From contig NZ_VHIV01000004.1 of the NCBI RefSeq assembly GCF_006494425.1, positions 1-64,000 on the forward strand: a DNA stretch of 64,000 nucleotides. The letters are read 5' to 3'. The notes beneath the pieces are model-generated. The model was not told the origin of the DNA. It was given only the letters and a program-made list of their open reading frames with translations, and did not search any database. This stretch comes from Bacillus dicomae. GTDB lineage: Bacteria > Bacillota > Bacilli > Bacillales > Bacillaceae_G. The stretch's first letter is position 1. Every line of letters starts with the position of its first letter. A program made the position numbers and the translations under genes. Of the stretch, positions 1-7,614 are shown one piece after another.

Positions 1-1164
1 CACAGCAGCTACTACCATAAGACCGCCTACCCAAGCAGTATGGATTAATCCTAAAGAATTCGTTACAAGGCCACCTATATAAGAACCTAAAGCGATTCCT
101 CCGTTAAATGCGGCAATATTAATTGCTGAAGCAACATCAACCGCACTTGGAACAAAGCGCTCTGCCAATATAACTACATATACTTGTAGCCCCGGAACAT
201 TCATGAATGCGAATAGTCCCATGAAAATAATTGTGATTAATCCAGCTACTTTAAATGGTGCTGTAAATGTTAAAACAAATAATATAATCGCTTGAATAAG
301 GAACATGTAAAATAGCGCTCGAATCGGATTATGATTCGATAATTTTCCGCCGACCATATTCCCTATCGCAATGGCAATTCCATACACTAATAAAATGATC
401 GTAACCGTACTTGCTTCAAAGCCTGTTACCTCTTGTAATAACGGTGATAAATACGTAAATGTTACGAATGTACCACCATATCCTAGTGCAGTAATAATGA
501 AGACAAGTAACAGTCTTCCATTTTTAATTAGTTTAAATTGATCACGAAACGATACAGGTACACCATTTTTTAAATTAGATGGGACTAGTATGCTGTTTGC
601 GATAAAAGCAATAATTCCAATTACAACAATCGCCATAAATGACGCTCTCCAGCCAAATTGTTGACCGATAAACGTTCCAATTGGTACACCTGTAATAGTC
701 GCAACTGTTAATCCAGTAAACATAATCGCAATGGCACTAGCACGTTTATTCTCTGGTACGATTGCTGCCGCGATTGTAGATCCAATTGACATAAACACAC
801 CATGTGCAAACGCAGCTACAATCCTTGCGATAATTAATACAGTGAAGCTTGTTGCTACTGCCGCAATGCCATTACCAATAATGAAAATAACCATAATCCA
901 CATTAATAATGTCTTTCTCGACATACTAGCCGTTAACGCTGTTAAAACAGGAGCTCCAACTGCCGCCCCTAACGCATATAGGGAAACAGTTAAACCAGCT
1001 GTTGTAACCGAAACATTTAAATCTTTTGAAATGGATGGTAATAAACCGACACTAATAAACTCGGTCGTACCAATCCCAAACGCACTAATTGCTAGTGCTA
1101 ATAAAGCAAACATACTTCTTCGACTCGTCTGAGCTTCCGAAGATGGTACTGTATATGAACTCAA
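1..1164 (-). CDS. MFS transporter, DHA1/AraJ-like drug efflux permease (3' end outside window)
   Basis: Proton-driven efflux permease of the inner membrane by family. My translation of the complement shows an open frame to the window edge with about twelve hydrophobic segments; it opens with a GIGTTEFISVG-type first helix and carries an ARIVAAFAHGVFMS-type helix, typical of arabinose-efflux/YdhP-like MFS proteins. The start is TTG at 1164, seven bases after a perfect AAGGAGG. About 388 codons are present, so only a few C-terminal residues should be missing. It is divergent from an HxlR-family regulator, the usual layout for an efflux pump with its local repressor. The substrate cannot be read from the sequence. 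Confidence 0.85.
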   Translation of the reverse strand, partial: MSSYTVPSSEAQTSRRSMFALLALAISAFGIGTTEFISVGLLPSISKDLNVSVTTAGLTVSLYALGAAVGAPVLTALTASMSRKTLLMWIMVIFIIGNGIAAVATSFTVLIIARIVAAFAHGVFMSIGSTIAAAIVPENKRASAIAIMFTGLTVATITGVPIGTFIGQQFGWRASFMAIVVIGIIAFIANSILVPSNLKNGVPVSFRDQFKLIKNGRLLLVFIITALGYGGTFVTFTYLSPLLQEVTGFEASTVTIILLVYGIAIAIGNMVGGKLSNHNPIRALFYMFLIQAIILFVLTFTAPFKVAGLITIIFMGLFAFMNVPGLQVYVVILAERFVPSAVDVASAINIAAFNGGIALGSYIGGLVTNSLGLIHTAWVGGLMVVAAV

Positions 1165-1256
1165 TTGAATTCCTCCTTATTACAAGAAATCCAATCATAA
1201 TAGTGCGATAAAAAGGCCCTTTTATCTTCTAAAAAAATATATTTAATCTCTACAAA

Positions 1257-1486
1257 TGCTATTATGAATGGTTTCATTCTTTTTTTGAAGAACGCACTTT
1301 AAAGTACTATAGGCACCAAAAAGTAACATAGTCACTTTTCAGTACCGTACTACTCATTTGCCTCTTACATGTGCTATTATGAAACATATTTAACATAATA
1401 AAAAGTACGTACTTTAAAGTGCTATAGGTACTAAAAAGTAACATTTGTATGATTTAACTTATTTTACTCACAAAGGGAGGATTTCA
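1257..1486. promoter_or_regulatory. Divergent control region with two 34-bp near-identical repeats
   Basis: Between the MFS gene and the HxlR gene, a 34-bp sequence beginning ACTTTAAAGT and ending AAAGTAACAT occurs at 1296-1329 and 1411-1444 with four differences. A 12-bp block TGCTATTATGAA lies 39 bases before each copy (1257 and 1372), so both elements repeat with a period of exactly 115 bp. The second copy adjoins a perfect 14-bp palindrome AAAGTACGTACTTT (1402-1415). HxlR-family proteins bind paired operators, so these are probably the operators for the regulator and the efflux gene. The operator role is inference. Confidence 0.65.
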
Positions 1487-1487
1487 T

Positions 1488-1832
1488 ATGAAGCAATACA
1501 ATATTCCTGTAGAGGCGACTTTAGAAGTTATCGGCGGCAAATGGAAGGTTGTTATCCTTTGTCACTTAACGAAAGGTACAAAGAGAACGAGTGAATTAAA
1601 ACGCTCAATGCCTGGTATTACACAAAAAATGTTAACACAGCAATTACGTGAATTGGAAGACGACGGCGTTATTCAAAGAAAAGTATACAACCAAGTCCCG
1701 CCGAAAGTAGAATATTCTCTTACTGATTACGGTTGGTCTTTAGAATCGATTCTTGATTCTCTTTGTTCTTGGGGTGAATGCCATCTTGAAAAAGAAGGTA
1801 ACACATCGATGCTAATTGCAGAAGGTGAATAA
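1488..1832 (+). CDS. HxlR-family winged-helix transcriptional regulator
   Basis: A 114-residue single-domain DNA-binding protein with the HxlR signature near the N terminus (TLEVIGGKWKVVIL, residues 11-24) and a winged helix through about residue 95. The family includes redox or formaldehyde sensors such as YodB, CatR and HxlR. In many members a Cys precedes the PVE motif; here that residue is Ile6, and the cysteines present are Cys25 and two near the C terminus (CSWGEC). Start ATG follows AAAGGGAGG. It probably represses the divergent MFS gene and itself through the repeats upstream. The inducer is unknown. Confidence 0.88.
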   Translation: MKQYNIPVEATLEVIGGKWKVVILCHLTKGTKRTSELKRSMPGITQKMLTQQLRELEDDGVIQRKVYNQVPPKVEYSLTDYGWSLESILDSLCSWGECHLEKEGNTSMLIAEGE

Positions 1833-1841
1833 TAGGAAAAA

Positions 1842-1880
1842 GGAAAAAACGAACATGAATTTGTTCATTTTTTCCTTTTT
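1842..1880 (+). terminator. Intrinsic terminator of the HxlR gene
   Basis: A 14-bp stem with one mismatch (1842-1855 with 1862-1875) is followed by a T-rich run, eight bases after the stop codon of the regulator. Confidence 0.75.
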
Positions 1881-1989
1881 TTCTTTATATATATGTACAT
1901 TTCTAACTGGAACAAAATATTTTATACGCTTTCATACCTTGTCAGTACTACGTTATACGCTCAATATCAAATAATTAGGAATCATTTTT

Positions 1990-2262
1990 ATGTTAACATA
2001 GGTGTATATAGTATATAATATAGGATATATATTATATACACTTTCCGGTAACGGAGCTTTCCATTATACGGACAAGCCATGTATCGGACAGTTCATAAAT
2101 AATAGGTAAGACGTTATGGTTTTAGATTTATGTTTGCAGCTTACTTGCTGTCATAAATTTAAAGGCATTTTATTGTGTTTTGTGAAACTTTGTATAAAGT
2201 TTCGTAACCGTTTACTATCTTACTTATAAAAAATAAGAGTATTGCTATCGTAAAGGAGAATT
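1990..2262 (+). ncRNA. Structured 5' leader of the DUF1641-NADH dehydrogenase operon (candidate cis-RNA)
   Basis: The long gap before the DUF1641 gene contains successive hairpins on the plus strand. An AT-rich 12-bp inverted repeat (2011-2022 with 2028-2039) overlaps a TATAAT at 2014-2019. Then come TCCG-GTAA-CGGA with a GNRA-type loop (2044-2055), a long hairpin with a 12-bp outer stem and a GCAGC/GCTGT inner stem (2121-2163), and a perfect 8-bp hairpin (2184-2203) shortly before the SD. No T-run follows any of them, so they are not plain terminators. I do not recognise a riboswitch class; it may instead be an RNA stability or translation element. Confidence 0.4.
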
Positions 2263-2266
2263 GGAG

Positions 2267-2707
2267 ATGCCAGAAACTATGACTCAAACAAAGCCAGAAC
2301 AAGAAACTGTACAAATTTCTGCTAGCCAAGGACAACTTGATGTACTTGATCAGTTGTTAAAACCTGAGGTACAAGAATCATTAACAACACTAGTAGAACA
2401 GCTTCCAAAATTAACTGAGCTTGTTAACATTTTAACTAAGTCTTATGACTTCGCTCAAACTGTTGCTACTGATGAAGTATTAAAAAGCGACACTGTTGGT
2501 GCGATCACAGAGCTTGTAGAACCTGTAAAAGATACAGTAAAAAGCATGGCTGCTACTGCAATCGAAGCGAAAGATCGTGCTGACGAAAGCAACGAAGTTA
2601 TCGGCCTGTTCGGTCTATTAAAATTATTAAAAGACCCACAAGCACAAAAAATGTTCCGCTTTGTGAACGCATATCTTCAAATTAGTGCAGAACGTAACAA
2701 TAAATAA
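2267..2707 (+). CDS. DUF1641 domain-containing protein
   Basis: A 146-residue soluble, acidic, mostly helical protein with the DUF1641 pattern: an N-terminal helix ending at VQESLTTLVEQLPKL, a central segment, and a C-terminal GLLKLLKDPQAQKMFRFVNAYLQ. The frame is open from TTG 2261, but the SD AAAGGAG (2252-2258) sits only two bases before it; ATG 2267 has the right spacing and is chosen. DUF1641 proteins are commonly encoded beside oxidoreductases (formate dehydrogenase-like, NADH dehydrogenase). Here the partner is the type II NADH dehydrogenase 44 bp downstream, so the pair is probably one operon. Molecular role unknown. Confidence 0.8.
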   Translation: MPETMTQTKPEQETVQISASQGQLDVLDQLLKPEVQESLTTLVEQLPKLTELVNILTKSYDFAQTVATDEVLKSDTVGAITELVEPVKDTVKSMAATAIEAKDRADESNEVIGLFGLLKLLKDPQAQKMFRFVNAYLQISAERNNK

Positions 2708-2751
2708 GTTAACTTATAACAACAATTAGTAAAGACGGGGGATATCATACT

Positions 2752-3930
2752 ATGTCAAAACAAATTGTCATCTTAGGCGCTGGTTATGGCGGTCTTCTTG
2801 CCGCTTTAAACGTACGTAAATATTACAGCAAATCAGAAGCACAAGTTACAGTGATTAACCAATACCCAACACACCAAATCATCACTGAACTACACCGCCT
2901 TGCGGCTGGTAACGTAGCTGAGCAAGCAGTTGCAATGCCACTTACAAAGCTTTTCAAAGGTAAAGATATCGATCTTAAAATTGCAACAGTTGAGTCATTC
3001 TCAGTTGATAGCAAAGAAATCAAACTAGCTGGCGGCACTACTTTATCTTACGATGCACTTGTAGTTGCTTTAGGAAGTAAAACTGCTTACTTCGGTATTC
3101 CAGGACTAGAAGAAAACAGCATGGTATTAAAATCTGCTGCTGATGCAAACAAAATCTACAAACACGTTGAAGACCGTATTCGTGAATACGCGAAAACGAA
3201 AAACGAAGCTGATGCTACAATCGTAATCGGTGGTGGCGGATTAACTGGCGTTGAGCTAGTTGGTGAGCTTGCTGACATTATGCCTAAACTTGCAAAAAGC
3301 CACGGCGTAAATCCAAAAGAAGTGAAACTTCTTCTTGTTGAAGCAGGTCCAAAAATCCTTCCAGTATTACCAGACCACTTAATCGAACGTGCAACTACTA
3401 GCCTAGAAGCACGCGGCGTTACATTCTTAACTGGTCTTCCTGTAACAAACGTTGCTGGCAATGAAATTGACTTAAAAGACGGTCAAAAACTTGTTGCTAA
3501 CACATTCGTTTGGACAGGTGGCGTTCAAGGTAACCCATTAATCGGTGAATCAGGTCTTGAAGTTAACCGTGGACGTGCAACTGTTGATGCATACCTACAA
3601 TCTACTTCTCATAAAGACGTATTCGTTGCTGGAGACAGCGCTGTTGTCTTCGCTCCAGACGGACGTCCATACCCACCAACTGCACAAATCGCTTGGCAAA
3701 TGGGTGAGTTAATTGGATACAACTTATACGCAGCACTAGAAGGCAAAGCATTCGAAGAGTTCGCACCTGTAAACTCTGGAACACTTGCTAGTCTAGGACG
3801 TAAAGATGCTGTTGCTACAATCGGAGCAAGCAATACTCCACTTAAAGGCTTACCAGCATCATTAATGAAAGAAGCAAGTAACGTTCGTTACTTATCACAC
3901 ATTAAAGGTCTATTCAGCTTAGCTTACTAA
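2752..3930 (+). CDS. Type II NADH dehydrogenase (NAD(P)/FAD-dependent oxidoreductase)
   Basis: Single-subunit flavoprotein that passes electrons from NADH to menaquinone without proton pumping, at the inner face of the membrane, by family. It has an N-terminal FAD-binding Rossmann motif (GAGYGG, residues 9-14), a second dinucleotide motif for NADH (VIGGGGLTGVEL, from about 157), and the FAD-contacting AGD near residue 293. Length 392 matches NDH-2. SD GGGGGAT precedes ATG. It has the short C-terminal amphipathic end expected for membrane attachment. Bacillus has several ndh paralogues; this one differs in being paired with DUF1641, so I give no gene symbol. Confidence 0.88.
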   Translation: MSKQIVILGAGYGGLLAALNVRKYYSKSEAQVTVINQYPTHQIITELHRLAAGNVAEQAVAMPLTKLFKGKDIDLKIATVESFSVDSKEIKLAGGTTLSYDALVVALGSKTAYFGIPGLEENSMVLKSAADANKIYKHVEDRIREYAKTKNEADATIVIGGGGLTGVELVGELADIMPKLAKSHGVNPKEVKLLLVEAGPKILPVLPDHLIERATTSLEARGVTFLTGLPVTNVAGNEIDLKDGQKLVANTFVWTGGVQGNPLIGESGLEVNRGRATVDAYLQSTSHKDVFVAGDSAVVFAPDGRPYPPTAQIAWQMGELIGYNLYAALEGKAFEEFAPVNSGTLASLGRKDAVATIGASNTPLKGLPASLMKEASNVRYLSHIKGLFSLAY

Positions 3931-3940
3931 TCTGAATATA

Positions 3941-3978
3941 AGCCCGAATCATGCCCTGCATGATTCGGGCTATTTTTA
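3941..3978 (+). terminator. Intrinsic terminator after the NADH dehydrogenase gene
   Basis: A 13-bp GC-rich perfect stem (AGCCCGAATCATG and its complement) is followed by TATTTTTA, just downstream of the stop codon. Confidence 0.9.
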
Positions 3979-4080
3979 TCCGTAATTTTCTCTAACTTAT
4001 TTATTCGTCAGAAGAATCGTATAACCCTTTAAATTATCTAAATTTACTGATTACTCTATGTCCAAATTGTGTATACGAAA

Positions 4081-4108
4081 AGATGGAAGTATTCTTCCTA
4101 CTCCCATC
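4081..4108 (-). terminator. Terminator of tyrS
   Basis: On the minus strand GATGGGAGTA and TACTTCCATC form a 10-bp stem with a seven-base loop, followed by TTTTCG, just after the tyrS stop. Confidence 0.65.
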
Positions 4109-4120
4109 CTTTCACACAAA

Positions 4121-5383
4121 CTATTCGCCTAACTTCACAAGGCTGTAGTTCTTTTTCCCTTTACGAATAATAATAAATCGTCCATCAAATGAATTCTCTA
4201 CCGTAACATCCGTACCTACATCCGTTACTTTTTCGCCATTCATAGAAATAGCTCCATTATTAATATCTTCACGTGCTTGTCGTCTAGATGGTTCAATTCC
4301 TAAATCAACTAGCCATTCTACGATGTTTTTCGTCTCTTTTGAAGACTGGAATGTTGGCATTTCTTTAAAGCCTTGCTCAATTTCATCGGCTGTTAACAAT
4401 TTAATATCTCCACTAAATAATGCCGCTGTAATTTTCACAGCTTGCAGAAATGCTTCTTCTCCATGAACGAATTTCGTCATTTCTTCCGCTAACACTTTTT
4501 GTGCTTCACGTTTATGAGGTTCTGTTTCTACCTTCACTGCTAATTCATCGATGCGCTCTTTCGTTAAGAACGTAAAGTATTTCAAGTATTTAACGACATC
4601 ACGGTCATCTGTATTCACCCAGAACTGGTAAAACTCAAATGGTGTTGTTTTTTCAGGATCAAGCCAAACTGCACCACCTGCTGATTTACCAAACTTCGTA
4701 CCATCTGATTTCAATAGTAACGGAATCGTTAATCCAAATACTTTTGCTTCGTGCCCTTCTAACTTACGAATTAAATCTAAACCACTCGTAATATTTCCCC
4801 ATTGGTCACTACCGCCAATTTGCAGTTGAACATCTTCTTTCGTGTATAAATGATGGAAGTCCATCGCTTGCAAAATTTGGTACGTAAACTCTGTGAAAGA
4901 AATTCCTGTATCTAAACGACTTGCTACAATATCCTTCGCTAACATGCTATTTATACTAAAGTTTTTCCCGTAATCACGTAAAAACTCAATAACGTTTATT
5001 TCATGTGTCCAGTCGTAGTTATTTACCATCTTTACTTCGCTATTTCCGCCAAAATCAAATAGCTTTTTCATTTGTGCTGTTAACGCATCGACATTATGCT
5101 GCACTACTTCTAACGTTTGTAGTTGGCGTTCTGATTGACGTCCACTCGGATCACCAATTGTTCCTGTTGCTCCCCCAATTAAAATAACTGGATGATGGCC
5201 GGCTAACTGGAATCTCTTCATCATCATAAACGGAATCAAATGTCCGATATGCATACTATCACCAGTCGGATCAACTCCGCAGTATAGTGAAATCTTTTTC
5301 TCTTCTACTAGCTTACGTAAACCTTCTTCGTCAGTTTGTTGATTAATGGCGCCGCGCCATTCTAATTCATCAATAATATTCAT
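4121..5383 (-). CDS. tyrS: Tyrosyl-tRNA synthetase
   Basis: Charges tRNA-Tyr with tyrosine in the cytoplasm. A class I synthetase of 420 residues with the HIGH motif at 45-48 (SMHIGHLIPF), the tyrosine-pocket CGVDPTGDS just before it, the KMSKS-equivalent KFGKS at about 230-234, and a C-terminal S4 RNA-binding domain from about residue 353 (RRQAREDINNGAISMNG). ATG follows GGGGATGA. It stands alone and is preceded by a tyrosine T-box leader, so expression should rise when uncharged tRNA-Tyr accumulates. Confidence 0.98.
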   Translation of the reverse strand: MNIIDELEWRGAINQQTDEEGLRKLVEEKKISLYCGVDPTGDSMHIGHLIPFMMMKRFQLAGHHPVILIGGATGTIGDPSGRQSERQLQTLEVVQHNVDALTAQMKKLFDFGGNSEVKMVNNYDWTHEINVIEFLRDYGKNFSINSMLAKDIVASRLDTGISFTEFTYQILQAMDFHHLYTKEDVQLQIGGSDQWGNITSGLDLIRKLEGHEAKVFGLTIPLLLKSDGTKFGKSAGGAVWLDPEKTTPFEFYQFWVNTDDRDVVKYLKYFTFLTKERIDELAVKVETEPHKREAQKVLAEEMTKFVHGEEAFLQAVKITAALFSGDIKLLTADEIEQGFKEMPTFQSSKETKNIVEWLVDLGIEPSRRQAREDINNGAISMNGEKVTDVGTDVTVENSFDGRFIIIRKGKKNYSLVKLGE

Positions 5384-5409
5384 TTCTTGTCATCCCCTTT
5401 ATTTTTTAA

Positions 5410-5650
5410 AAACAAAAAGTCCCTATGTCTATGACATAGGGACGATTATTCACCGTGTTACCACCCAGTTTGTATAAATAGCATAGCTACTCATACCACT
5501 CTTAGCAATAATATCGATTGCCAATCCGCTTAGCATTACCTAGGATACTCCAGAGTGTAATTCGCAAGTTTGTTTGTGCTAGGTTCCAGCATCCCCTAGC
5601 TCTCTCGTTAACAGTGACAAACTGCTACTGGGCTCTTTCAACGTATGTTA
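5410..5650 (-). promoter_or_regulatory. T-box riboswitch, tyrosine specifier (tyrS leader)
   Basis: On the minus strand the leader has the T-box hallmark GGGTGGTAACACGG (about 5452-5465), which pairs with the tRNA acceptor end. A terminator follows (GTCCCTATGTC stem then TTTTTGTTTTT, about 5407-5443). Upstream lies a stem I region with an AGAGAG-type loop and a specifier segment GAATTACACTCTGG, in which TAC is a tyrosine codon. This agrees with the downstream tyrS. Uncharged tRNA-Tyr would stabilise the antiterminator. Confidence 0.93.
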
Positions 5651-5746
5651 TTTGTTAAATTATTAGCCATTATATTGAATTGCAAACAAATTGTCAACAA
5701 TACCCAAATATTATTTTAAAATAATTCACAGTTTCATACGTATATT

Positions 5747-6664
5747 TTATTCTTTATCTTCTCCAATAATCCTTACTTCACGCTCTAACTTCACACCAAA
5801 TTTCTCTTCAACTGTTTTTTGTACGAAGTGAATTAAATCGATGTAATCTTGTGCTGTTCCGTTATCAACATTCACCATAAATCCAGCATGTTTTAGAGAA
5901 ACTTCCACTCCGCCAATTCGCTTACCTTGTAGCCCTGATTCTTGAATTAATTTACCAGCAAAGTTATTTGGTGGGCGTTTAAATACGCTACCACATGAAG
6001 GATATTCTAGAGGCTGTTTTGACTCACGTTTAAACGTTAAATCATCCATTTTTGCTTTAATTTCTTCATGTACACCTTCTTCAAGTTCAAATCTCGCTTC
6101 AAGAATAATGTAATGGTTGTTCGCAAATACACTCTTACGATATCCAAACTCAAATGCTTCTTTCGTTAAAGTACGTAACTCTCCATCACCCGTCATTACG
6201 ACAGCTTCTGTTAATACGAACGATACTTCACCGCCGTAAGCACCTGCATTCATATATAACGCTCCGCCAACGGAACCTGGAATACCACAAGCAAACTCAA
6301 GACCTGTTAAATTATGATCCAACGCAATACGTGATACATCAATAATTGCTGCACCGCACTGTGCTACAATCGTTGTTCCTGTTACAGTAACACCTGTAAT
6401 ATGAATTAAACTTACTGTAATCCCGCGAATACCACCGTCTTTAATAATGACATTCGAACCGTTTCCTAAAAACGTTACTGGAATATTATATTCGTTCGCA
6501 TATTTAATAACTTCTTGAATTTCATCATAATTTGTCGGTGCAACGAACACATCTGCTTTTCCGCCAACTTTAATATGCGTATGATTCTTTAACATTTCAT
6601 CTTGTTTCACATGACCTTCAGGCAATACCGTACTTAAATATTCATAAACCTCTTGCATATTCAT
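5747..6664 (-). CDS. murB: UDP-N-acetylenolpyruvoylglucosamine reductase
   Basis: Reduces UDP-GlcNAc-enolpyruvate to UDP-MurNAc with NADPH and FAD, the second committed step of peptidoglycan precursor synthesis. The 305-residue protein has the FAD-binding PCMH domain ([16 protein letters not shown] from about residue 28, [30 protein letters not shown]) and the C-terminal MurB domain with the YRKSVF arginine, the catalytic serine region SCGSVFKRP and a final EREVRIIGE glutamate. It is the shorter type II MurB without the extra loop. It stands alone here; B. cereus-group genomes usually carry a second murB in the division cluster. Confidence 0.95.
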   Translation of the reverse strand: MNMQEVYEYLSTVLPEGHVKQDEMLKNHTHIKVGGKADVFVAPTNYDEIQEVIKYANEYNIPVTFLGNGSNVIIKDGGIRGITVSLIHITGVTVTGTTIVAQCGAAIIDVSRIALDHNLTGLEFACGIPGSVGGALYMNAGAYGGEVSFVLTEAVVMTGDGELRTLTKEAFEFGYRKSVFANNHYIILEARFELEEGVHEEIKAKMDDLTFKRESKQPLEYPSCGSVFKRPPNNFAGKLIQESGLQGKRIGGVEVSLKHAGFMVNVDNGTAQDYIDLIHFVQKTVEEKFGVKLEREVRIIGEDKE

Positions 6665-7000
6665 TTTACGATTCCTCTATTTCTATATTCTTTTTATCCC
6701 GTTATACGGGCCCATAATATCCCCACATACATGAACGAACCTAAAGTGGTGGATACAGTGTACCCAAAATCAATTCGAGACACCTATAAACCTCTTAATT
6801 TATAAGAGGTGCCACTCATATTAAAATATATATTGCATAATAAAGCAACCCAAATGGGCTACTAAACTTGACATGTCATCAGAAAGACAACAATTTGTAA
6901 AATATATTACTTTTTCAAAACACTATCCTTCAGTATCTTACTATACCACACGAAAATAAAGTGGTATTTTTTTGTAATCTTTACTTTATTTTCATCAATA
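6665..7000. other. Intergenic region with an orphan plus-strand terminator
   Basis: No convincing reading frame. A TTGACA lies on the plus strand at 6868-6873. At 6951-6978 a plus-strand stem-loop (ATACCAC/GTGGTAT) is followed by seven T residues, although no plus-strand gene lies upstream. A second dyad (CCTCTTA/TAAGAGG) lies near 6791-6811. A short plus-strand RNA ending at about 6978 is possible but unproven. Confidence 0.35.
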
Positions 7001-7037
7001 AAAAAAGATGCTTTCACCTATGTAAAAGCATCTTTTT
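7001..7037 (-). terminator. Terminator of the SET-domain gene
   Basis: Minus-strand stem AAGATGCTTTTAC/GTGAAAGCATCTT with a T-run, directly after the stop of the SET-domain gene. The reverse orientation also has a T-rich tail. Confidence 0.8.
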
Positions 7038-7053
7038 CATTACTTATTTTAAA

Positions 7054-7449
7054 TTACTTTTCATTCTCTTCTTTTTCTTTATCAAACCATAACAGCTCAT
7101 CGTTATCCACTTCACCATTATAATTGATTAAGATTTCTTCTCCCGCTTTTATATCTTTATAAGCATAGAAGTTAAACGTATGATTCTCGAAAACAATATC
7201 ATACGTTGCATTCGGTGTATATGAGTGATTGAATAACATACCGTATCCTAAAAGGATTGCTGTATGATTAATCCCATACTCAAATGCGTAGTCAGCAAGT
7301 AATGTTTTCTCAATGTGTTCATGCTGTTCATTCGGATAAGAGATAACTGGTGCTGCGTGTATCAACTCACCTTTTTTAATATCACGAGTTGCAAATACAC
7401 CTCTATTAAATTCTCCATCACTAAGTTCAGAAGTCTTAACTTCGATCAT
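7054..7449 (-). CDS. SET domain-containing protein
   Basis: A 131-residue protein consisting of one SET fold, the AdoMet-dependent lysine methyltransferase fold. Visible motifs are RGVFATRDIKKGELI at the N terminus, the pseudoknot residues FNHSYTPNATY, and GEEILINYNGE with the conserved tyrosine. The long frame starts at GTG 7458, but AGGTGA there is the SD for ATG 7449, which is used. Small stand-alone SET proteins are widespread in Bacillus; substrates are not established. A monocistronic unit with its own terminator. Confidence 0.85.
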   Translation of the reverse strand: MIEVKTSELSDGEFNRGVFATRDIKKGELIHAAPVISYPNEQHEHIEKTLLADYAFEYGINHTAILLGYGMLFNHSYTPNATYDIVFENHTFNFYAYKDIKAGEEILINYNGEVDNDELLWFDKEKEENEK

Positions 7450-7577
7450 ATGCGTCACCTATTTAATTCTTTCTTTGAAGTATTTTAATTCCGCTATTAG
7501 CTGAATTTTATCTCCTTAAGCTTGGCAGAAAACGAGCAGAAAAGCAATTAAAATCCGAGCAAGTCTTCGTTTAAATG

Positions 7578-7608
7578 AAAAAAGAGCACAATCTTGTGCT
7601 CTTTTTAA
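7578..7608 (-). terminator. Terminator of the chemotaxis receptor gene
   Basis: Minus-strand stem AAAGAGCACAA/TTGTGCTCTTT followed by T residues, ending seven bases from the receptor stop codon. Confidence 0.85.
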
Positions 7609-7614
7609 GTAATA

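Noticed and set aside
731-1132. Plus-strand open frame of 133 codons opposite the MFS gene
   Set aside because: It mirrors the hydrophobic codons of the MFS gene on the other strand and has no SD; the minus-strand product has clear family motifs.
3602-3833. Small minus-strand frames inside the NADH dehydrogenase gene
   Set aside because: Overlapping shadow frames without SD or conservation cues.
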